From Pempheris klunzingeri (taxonomy: Eukaryota > Chordata > Actinopteri > Acropomatiformes > Pempheridae): a stretch of DNA of 64,000 nt. The notes under the pieces were generated by a model. That model did no database searches. It saw only the letters and a program-made list of their open reading frames with translations, and was not told where the DNA came from. Positions 56,801-64,000 of the stretch are shown piece after piece. How positions within the stretch are numbered: the first letter of the stretch is position 1; each line of letters starts with the position of its first letter. The stretch spans positions 10,277,338 to 10,341,337 of the forward strand of contig NC_092028.1 of the NCBI RefSeq assembly GCF_042242105.1, written 5' to 3'. The translations under genes and the position numbers were made by a program.

Positions 56801-57883
56801 CCTGGTAGTGGGATGTCCTGGATGTGGATGTTGGAGGGGGCGTGAGGCATATCTGGTAAAGGGATACTGTCAACCTCCACCGACTCTGCATTCTGAAAAA
56901 AAAAGGACATAACAAACATGATAGCACACAGAGTAATGAAAAAGGTGACAGGAACTAGAATATTTGATGATCTTTTATGAACTTGTGCATCCTCGTCATT
57001 CAAACAAACAAAGCCTTGGCTTGAAATACAGCAAATAAAAAACATGCACAGGCACACACACACACACCTTGACTGAGTCAAAATAGAGCGCCAGCTGCCC
57101 TCGTTTGGTTTCATAATCCAATTCGATTTTACGTAGCTCCTTATAGGTGTCAGGGTTCTCCCTCTCGTACAGACGAACAATACGCTCAAATGTCTCACGT
57201 AGCTTCTTCCTCTTGTCCCTCAACACTTTCTCATTCAGCAAGGGCTGCTGAACTGGGTTGAACTCTGTTGAAGGTGTTACAGAGAGGCTTTATTTATTTT
57301 AAGCAAAAGCAGACAATTATTTGTGAAATTAAAGAAAGAAAAGAAAGATTTTGCTTCACAGTAAGCTATCCAAGAATAGTAAACAGATTTTACAGCCACA
57401 GACCTCTTTTAAATACACAAAAGCGAGTTTGACAGCAACGTACAAATGAAGCCCCCTCACCCATCTCATCAAGCTTCTCCATATCTCTGATGATCTGTCT
57501 GGGGTCCTTCATCTTCAGCACTGCAGCTCTCACCATCATCCTCTGCTTCTTGTTCTAGTAGGACCATTTACATAGGAGTAAAAATGTTATCATCTCAATA
57601 ACATTGGTGGTGTATTTAAGACGTAAATCTTGGGTTTCAAGACAACGAGTACCTTTTTTAACTCTCTTTTCCTGGCCTCTTTTCCTGTAGAGAAGGTAGA
57701 GAACAAGTATACACTAGTTATCATTTTGACATGTGACAACTACAGATGAATAATTGTTCAGGGGTTATCTAGCAGGTCGGTGCCAGAGGAAACAGCTCTT
57801 GGTAATGGTCGGTACTTACTGGCCTGGTCTGTGGGGTTCATAAACTTCCCACTCTTGGTGGAGGAGGTCGAACGTCGCCCCAT
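53869..57883 (-). CDS. wbp11: WW domain-binding protein 11 (WBP11/SIPP1), complete
   Basis: Nuclear spliceosome-associated protein that binds WW domains (PQBP1) and protein phosphatase 1. Exons from the 5' end: 57820-57883, 57653-57684, 57461-57554, 57068-57264, 56759-56892, 56499-56665, 56149-56385, 55649-55774, 55270-55551, 54933-55118 and 53869-54563. The total of 2,214 nt gives 737 residues plus stop. The N-terminus MGRRSTSSTKSGKFMNPTDQ and basic segment ARKEARKRELKKNKKQR are near identical to the family. A D/E/R-rich acidic stretch spans about 230-308. RSVRFADMP near 310 is a PP1-docking-type VRF motif. PPGRPPGPPPGPPPG near 465-480 is a PGR/polyproline WW ligand. The C-terminus is ..VYEAFMREMEGLL. 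The ATG has A at -3 and G at +4. Human WBP11 is 641 residues; the extra length is mainly in low-complexity Gly/Ala/Pro regions. Confidence 0.96.
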
Positions 57884-58303
57884 TGTGCCTGTGCGTCTCC
57901 TTCACCCTGCCAAGTGTTAAAACCAAAGCAATGGTGACAGATGAAATAAAATTAACCATCGGTGTCCGCTGAAAAGCTGTGCTCATCTTTCCCTTACATT
58001 TACATTTCACAATCAATCCAAGGATGCCCCATGATCCATTTCAATTAGTTAAAACTAAACTACTGGGAACAATTCTCGTTACCAGATGATACACAGAGGT
58101 GAATTTTTTTGGTTGCAATATTAGTAGAAATGTGGCTATTTGGGAATATAACTCTTCTTTAGAATAAAAAGCACTGCATGCCTTGTTAAATATATCCAAC
58201 TATCATGCAGCATTTGGCTAGCCGGTAAAGTTAGCTTACACTTGTAGCTAGCTAGGGCCGCGTTAGCATCGGCGGCAGCAAAGGAGGCAAAACTTCTCTT
58301 TAC

Positions 58304-58460
58304 CTTTTATTCAAGTAAAACCCGTAGGGCGCAGTGCCCCACACGGATACCCCTGGGTACCAAGAAGTGAAGTGGAAGGTTTTATTTAAGCCCTAAAGGA
58401 GAAATCCAAAGCCTGAAGGACTGAATGCATACAACGATTCCGTTAGCCGTCCGCCATGTT
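58304..58460 (-). promoter_or_regulatory. wbp11: WBP11 5' non-coding exon and promoter
   Basis: A donor AAAAG|gtaaag at 58304 precedes the first coding exon, whose acceptor ttggcag lies at 57907. That makes the first coding exon 57820-57906, with 23 bases of 5' UTR. CpG-bearing sequence (CCGTTAGCCGTCCGCCATG on plus) marks the probable start area near 58440-58510. The upstream end is approximate. Confidence 0.55.
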
Positions 58461-58844
58461 TAATGCCGCGAGAGTGTGTTCGTAAGGAAAGGAAGTCCCG
58501 CCCCTTCCGGTGGACGCTACAGGGCCTGAAGTACAGCACTGTGCCATGAATGACACATATGATGTTTCTCAGTTTAAGATATAATTTTGTAAGTCAAGAA
58601 AGTCCCTCCTTTTTGATTGTAAACACGCTGTTGTTTTTGAACGTTTTAATGTGTGTATGACTGAATACTTTATTTAATATATATGATAATACTGGTGCAA
58701 TGGTGTGGCTTGGTGCTTGTGTCTGCCCTCTAAAGGTCACAAGGTGTTACAACTATAACCCTTTCCACTAACAACCAGAAGTGTCATCAAAAAAACACCA
58801 ATGTCTCTGATTACCAAGAAGAAGAAGATGAGCACCAGAACTAA

Positions 58845-59125
58845 TAATCCTGAAATAATTAAGTCCAGGTGTAAATAACATAGAGTGCCACAAGTGCAGT
58901 ATTCATCTGTCCTGGTTAAACCTCAGCCTTTCTCAGTTCCTTTAAGACTTTAGTTTTTCCAAATCATAAAAAATGCACTCTTCAATGTATTGAATGACCT
59001 GAAACAAATTCAATCAACATGCGGAAATCATGAGGATCTTGTTCTCTTCTTAGAGGGTTTGAATGTTTTCAAATGATGATGTGATTTAAATGATGCACCT
59101 GGAGACAAAGCATTGCTATTGTGGA
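58845..59125 (+). repeat. Segmental duplication, copy A
   Basis: Shares AAGTCCAGGTGTAAATAACA, TGTCCTGGTTAAA and GATGCACCTGGAGACAAAGC, in the same order and orientation, with 60105-60325. The copies are diverged by substitutions and indels. Confidence 0.8.
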
Positions 59126-59491
59126 GTTTTAAGTTTGATGCTTTAAAATATTTGCAGTGGTTACATAGAAGCACAGCATCAGTGTTCATATACTGAGCCT
59201 CAGCAAACACTGAGACGCTGTTTGACCGTTGTTTGAATGACCAATCAAGACGTCCCACCATGGTTCAAAAACATTTCCAAAATGAAAGATGTGCTGATTC
59301 CTGGCACATTACTTGGCCGTCTGTTGGTCGTCTGAGCCACATCGCAATGTCGTTATCACGACATTTTCTTTTGGAGGACGTGGACGAGTCTCCTCCAAGA
59401 GACGTGCCCAGGTTCCTCATGGGGCCCCGTACACATCTATGGATGGATGTGTGTGTTCTTTTAGACGTGGTTATCTTATATAAGGCAGGCT

Positions 59492-59882
59492 CTATGAAAC
59501 CTGCCTTTTATAAGGCAGAGTGTACATGTTGTTATATATTATTGTTGGTAGTAGTGGTATTATTTGTATCATTATTATTTTTATTATTATATAATACAGC
59601 TCACTCTGAGTGTACATGTTGTTATATATTATTGTTAGTAGTAGTGGTATTATTTGTATTATTATTATTATATAATACAGCTCCTCACTCTGAGTGTACA
59701 TGTTGTTATATGTTATTATTATTAGTAGTGGCATTATTTGTATCATTATTATTATTATCATTATTATTACTTTCGTGTTTGAAGTTTATTCTTATTCTTT
59801 TGGAGCTGTGTGTAACAAAAAGCAATTTCCCCCTGGGGATTATTAAAGTAATTCTGATTCTGATTCTGATGCTGATTCTAAT
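59492..59882 (+). mobile_element. LINE 3' tail with tandem TTA-rich units
   Basis: Ends CCCCCTGGGGATTATTAAAG followed by repeated TTCTGA units, a fish LINE-type 3' terminus on the plus strand. Upstream are three tandem units of about 90 bp, each starting GAGTGTACATGTTGTTATAT, with ATT microsatellite inside. It creates a 217-residue low-complexity open frame that is not a gene. Confidence 0.7.
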
Positions 59883-60104
59883 ATGATAATGATGATAGTA
59901 TTAATGATCAAATCTAGTAGGTTTGTTTGGCTGTCTTGGTCTTCAGTGCAAAACTCTAATGTGACACCAGGTGGAAGGAATTCCATTCTCATACAGTAGA
60001 TTCTCCTCCAGCAGATCCCAACACTGTATTTCAGTGTGTACTTCATATAGTTCACTATGGTTTGGATGTTTCTGTTCCTACCCTGCACTAATAGCACTAA
60101 TACT

Positions 60105-60325
60105 AAAATTGATCCTAAAATAATGAAGTCCAGGTGTAAATAACAGAGAGTGCTGTGAGACAGTGACTTTGGAGGTGGGTTCTTCCTGTGGTATTCACTT
60201 GTCCTGGTTAAATATCAGGAAAAGTCCTCAGAAACTTTCTAGACCGTTGGAGGTTTTGAATGTTTTTAAATGATTATCTGATTTAAACGATGCACCTGGA
60301 GACAAAGCATAGCAACCACAGAATT
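60105..60325 (+). repeat. Segmental duplication, copy B
   Basis: Direct copy of 58845-59125, offset by about 1.26 kb. A Tc1 element begins about 15 bp after the last shared motif, so the insertion may have cut this copy. Confidence 0.8.
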
Positions 60326-60340
60326 CTTCATTCTCACATA

Positions 60341-61939
60341 CAGTGGTGTGAAAAAGTATTTGCCCCCTTACAGATTTCTTCTGTTTTTGCTTTATTGTCA
60401 CACTTACATGTTTCAGATCATCAAACCAATTTTAATATCAGACATAGATGACCTGAGAAAACACAAAAAGCAGTTTTTAAATGATGATTTCATTTATTAA
60501 GGGAAAAAAGTTATCCAAACCAACCTGGCCCTATGTGAAAAAGTAATTGCCCCCTCCTTGTTAAATCATGAATTAACTGTGATTAACCACATTTTTTAAA
60601 GCTGAGTTCAATTTCACTAGCCACACCCAGGCCTGATTACTGCCAGAGCTGTAGAATCAAGAAATCACTTAAATAGACAACATGAAGTAGGCTGAAAGAT
60701 CTCAAAATGCAACACATCATGCCCCGATCTAAACCAATTCAAGAACAGACAAGAAATATAGCCATTGACATCTATCAGTCTGGAAAGGGTTAAAAAGCCA
60801 TTTCTAAGGCTTTGGGACTCCAGCGAACAACAGTGAGAGCCATTATCCCCGAATGGAGAAAACATGGAACAGTGGTGAACCTTCCCAGGACTACCGGCCG
60901 ACCAAAATGACTCCAAGAGTGCATCAACGTCTCATCCAGGAGGTCAGAAAAGAACCCCAAACAACATCTAAAGCACTGCAGGCCTCACTTGCCTCAGTTA
61001 AGGTCAGTGTTCATGATTCAACAATAAGAAAGAGACTGGGCAAAAATGGCCTCCATGGGAGAGTTCCAAGGTGAAAACCACAGCTGACCAAAAAGAACAC
61101 AAAGGCACATCTCACATTTGCCAAAAAACATCTTGATGATCCACCACACTTTTGGGAAAATATTCTGTGGACTGATGGGACAAAAGTGGAACTTTTTGGA
61201 AGGTGTGTGTCCCGGAGAAAGAGCATTTGGGAGAAAGAACATCATACCGACAGTCAAACATGGTGGTAGTAGTGTGATGGTCTGGGGCTGCTTTGCTGCT
61301 TCAGGACCTGGACAACTTGCTGTAACTGATGGAACCATGAATTCTGCTCTCTACCAGAAAATCCTGAAGGAGAATGTCCGGCCATCAGTTCGTGACCTTA
61401 AGCTCAAGCGCACTTGGGTTATGCAGCAGGACAATGATCCAAAGCACACCAGCAAGTCCACCTCTGAATAACTAAAAAACAAAGTGAAGGTTTTGGAGTG
61501 ACCTAGTCAAAGTCCGGACTTAAATCCAATTGAGATGCTGTAGCATGACCTTAAACAGGCCGTTCATGCTCGAAAACCCTCCAATGTGGCTGAATTAAGA
61601 CAATTCTGCAAAGAAGAGTGGGCCGAAATTCCCCCACAGCGATGTGAAAGACTCATCGGCAGTTATTGCAAACGCTTAATTGCAGTTGTTGCCGCCAAGG
61701 GTGGCACAATCAGTTATTAGGTTTAGGGGGCAATTACTTTTTCACATAGGGCCAGGTTGGTTTGGATAGCTTTTGTCCCTTAATAAATGAAATCATCGTT
61801 TAAAAACTGCTTTTTGTGTTTACTCAGGTTATCTTTGTCTGATATTAAAATTGGTTTGATGATCTGAAACATGTAAGTGTGACAAAAAAGCAAAAGCAGA
61901 AGAAATCTGTAAGGGGGCAAATACTTTTTCACACCACTG
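60341..61939 (+). mobile_element. Full-length Tc1-like transposon (about 1.6 kb), inactive
   Basis: TA-flanked, with outer ends CAGTGGTGTGAAAAAGTATT and its inverted copy. Terminal repeats of roughly 200 bp contain an inner copy of the motif (GTGAAAAAGTAATTGCCCCC) beside the outer one, the IR/DR layout known from Tc1 elements such as Sleeping Beauty. The interior is a broken transposase (next entry). Confidence 0.93.
60719..61720 (+). pseudogene. Tc1 transposase pseudogene
   Basis: Starts ATG reading MPRSKPIQEQTRNIAIDIYQ, then stops soon after. Recognisable Tc1 blocks continue in shifted frames: an HTH segment (TTSKALQASLASVKVSVHDS), GKIFCGLMGQKWNFLEG, HGGSSVMVWGCFAASGPGQL, QQDNDPKHTSKST and QSPDLNPIEM. 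The DDE-type catalytic blocks can be discerned, but several stops and frameshifts separate them, so no active protein can be made. Confidence 0.92.
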
Positions 61940-63524
61940 TACATCTATTCACACACAGACCTCCTCACAATCATAAACACATGCTGAATTCTTTCTATTT
62001 TACTTTGCTCTACAATTTCACTTCTATTTAAGATTAAATAACCTATTGAAATGTTTGTCAAAATAGAAATATTGAAGTAGAGTATAAGTACCTGTAATTT
62101 AGACTTAGGAACAGCTCTTGAACGTGCATCCAGCTACGTCACAGGAGATGTGCAGACAAAAACTCAATTCACACATTATCACTTTCTTTTCTTTTTACAT
62201 CTGTCTATTAAAGTCCCTTTGTTATATTATTGTGAGCATGCGTTTCAGTAGTATCCCAAGTTGTATTTCTCTGTTTTTCAGGTATGATGTGGAATAGGAG
62301 AGTGGACATTTCTGAGAGAAGCTTTCACACTATTTGTACAGGATTGAGGCAAAAAACTTGGGAGTCAGCAAAATACTGTTGTATACTGTATAAATACAAA
62401 AGAGCCTCACGATGAGACGCTCCAAAAACAACACCAGTGATTTTCGCAGCATCACTGGCAGCGCTCCAGTCCTCCAAACAATCCCTTGTTCCGTGTAAGG
62501 AGAAGTCAAACTGGTTTGACACTACATTCACCGAAATGACTCGCTCATGACGAGAGACAATCTAGTTTTGTTACATTTTTTAAAACCTTTTTACCGTCTG
62601 CAGAGACAGTGATCAACTCAGGCACATATACAGGAAGACACAGCAATCCCACTTTGTTATGTTGACCTCTAAACAGTCAAAAAAGTATTTCTATTATTGA
62701 CCACCACACCCCCGACAAAGCCAACCACAACCAAAAAACCCTAAACTTTTGGCAGCACTCCACCTGACACAGCAACAGGCAGACAGACAAGCATACAAAC
62801 ACACGCTTTCTTACAGGTTAGGTTTCTAACCTAAAAAATTTGTTTATGAAAAAAGAATCAGTTGATTAAATACAATTTAATTAATCTGTAATAAAATCTT
62901 AGGAAAACACCAGCTATTTTGAAATCTTGTCCTTGTAAGATCCTCCCCATACAATAACATTGATCTGTTGTCTAGTCTCCACAGGCTACTCCCTGTAAAA
63001 GTACACCCTACCTATCTGAGTCTATAATTATCATTCAAGTATCTATTAGTCAACATATTTATGCAATAAGTGGGTCAGTGTCAGTGCCAGAGAAGTATGT
63101 GATCCATTCAAGTAGGTCAATAAATTAATTAATTAATAAATGGATCATGTATTGCCCTGATTTAAAAAAGAATAATAATAATCTACATTGCGTCTCACTC
63201 ACTGACATTATAAAACTGCAGCAATACAAAGTGTTCAATATCAAGTAAATAGAAGACATTTATGACATAAATATCTGTATTAATAAATTGTGTAAAATAC
63301 ATAAATGAACCAAATATTTGTGGAATAATTGAAAGAAAATAGTAAAACTCAACTCATTAGTATGAAATGTTATTTCATCATACAGTTTTTCAAATGAGGA
63401 AGTAAAAAAACTGCAATCATAACAGATAAAGTAAGACTGGTGCAACACGACTCTCAATACTCAAATCAGACACAAATCCTTTACATGTTCTGTGAGTGCT
63501 TTATTGTTCATAGATCTCAGAAGA
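61940..63524. other. Intergenic, nothing recognised
   Basis: 1.6 kb of AT-rich sequence with no gene, RNA or clear repeat body found by eye. Confidence 0.5.
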
Positions 63525-63990
63525 TTTCAGAATCAGAATCAGAATCAGAATTACTTTAATAATCCCCAGGGGGACACAGCTCCAAAAGAATAAGAATAAA
63601 CTTCAAACACAAAAGTAATAATAATGATAATAATAATAATGATACAAATAATACCACTACTACTAATAATAATATATAACAACATGTACATTCAGAGTGA
63701 GGAGCTGTATTATATAATTATAATAATAATAACAATAATAATAATCAGGTGAGTCCAGAGTCCAGGGTCCTCTCCTCTCTGGTGAAACAGTTCACGTACT
63801 GGGTGAAGTTGGGCAGTGCCTTTGCCACGGTGACATGGTTGAAGACAGAGATAGCAGTGAGTGCACTCTGGTGTAGAGTCTGTACTTGAGCTATGGCGGA
63901 GTGGATGTGGATATGTAGGAGAAGATATAAGGTGCAAATGCTTTTTCACATGTAAACAGCAAAAGACATATATACATTTAATTAAAATCA
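63525..63990 (-). mobile_element. LINE fragment, inverted copy of the 59.5 kb tail, with endonuclease-like remnant
   Basis: On the minus strand it ends with CCCCCTGGGGATTATTAAAG and TTCTGA units, as at 59492-59882 but in opposite orientation, and carries one GTACATGTTGTTATAT unit. Just 5' of the ATT run a minus frame reads VAKALPNFTQYVNCFTREER, resembling the end of the APE endonuclease domain of LINE ORF2 (ALP..YQYV.CPTR). The reverse transcriptase is absent, so the copy is internally deleted. The family call is inference. Confidence 0.6.
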
Positions 63991-64000
63991 CTTCATGGCT

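Larger units (their letters stand above)
58500..60340. other. Intergenic region upstream of WBP11
   Basis: No gene found. It contains two diverged direct copies of a segment (about 58845-59125 and 60105-60325) and a LINE-tail array (about 59492-59882). Confidence 0.6.

Noticed and set aside
59233..59886. 217-residue plus-strand open frame
   Set aside because: Its second half is translated ATT microsatellite and the LINE tail. No signal peptide or family match is evident.

Overview
This is a vertebrate, almost certainly teleost fish, nuclear genome window. Three intron-rich protein genes use canonical GT-AG introns, and the repeats are the kinds common in ray-finned fish: Tc1/mariner elements with TA target sites, a tRNA-derived SINE, LINE 3' tails and many CA/GA microsatellites. 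All three genes lie on the minus strand, so transcription runs from high to low coordinates.

Positions 1-46.1 kb hold the 5' two thirds of a non-muscle myosin II heavy chain gene, identified as myh10 (NM-IIB). I traced 29 constitutive coding exons plus two cassette exons. They encode about 1,332 residues: the whole motor, the neck with its IQ motif, and roughly the first 490 residues of the coiled-coil rod. The window ends inside a rod exon, so the rest of the tail and the 3' UTR are missing. The two cassettes match the neural inserts known from mammalian NM-IIB: B1 (30 nt, 10 residues, loop 1, after residue 211) and B2 (63 nt, 21 residues, loop 2, near residue 622). B1 has a GC 5' splice site and three sense-strand UGCAUG (Rbfox) motifs downstream. 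B2 has a long pyrimidine tract upstream and one UGCAUG downstream. The 17.3 kb intron between exons 3 and 4 contains only repeats and anonymous DNA.

Positions 46.7-53.0 kb hold a complete DDX47 DEAD-box RNA helicase gene (12 coding exons, 492 residues). Its C-terminus has a poly-glycine/RGG stretch encoded by a trinucleotide repeat. Positions 53.3-58.5 kb hold a complete WBP11 gene (11 coding exons, 737 residues), a proline-rich spliceosome-associated protein. DDX47 (rRNA processing) and WBP11 (pre-mRNA splicing) are housekeeping RNA-metabolism genes. MYH10 is cytoskeletal and has no obvious functional link to them.

Positions 58.5-64 kb are intergenic and repeat-rich. They contain a diverged segmental duplication, two LINE-tail copies in inverted orientation, and a full-length but coding-dead 1.6 kb Tc1-like transposon with nested terminal repeats.

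I see no undescribed multi-gene system. The most interesting signals concern splicing control of myh10: the cassette exons, Rbfox motifs, a CU-rich repeat, and inverted MITE copies flanking B1. All splice sites were read by eye from reading frame, GT/AG signals and remembered family sequence. None was checked computationally.
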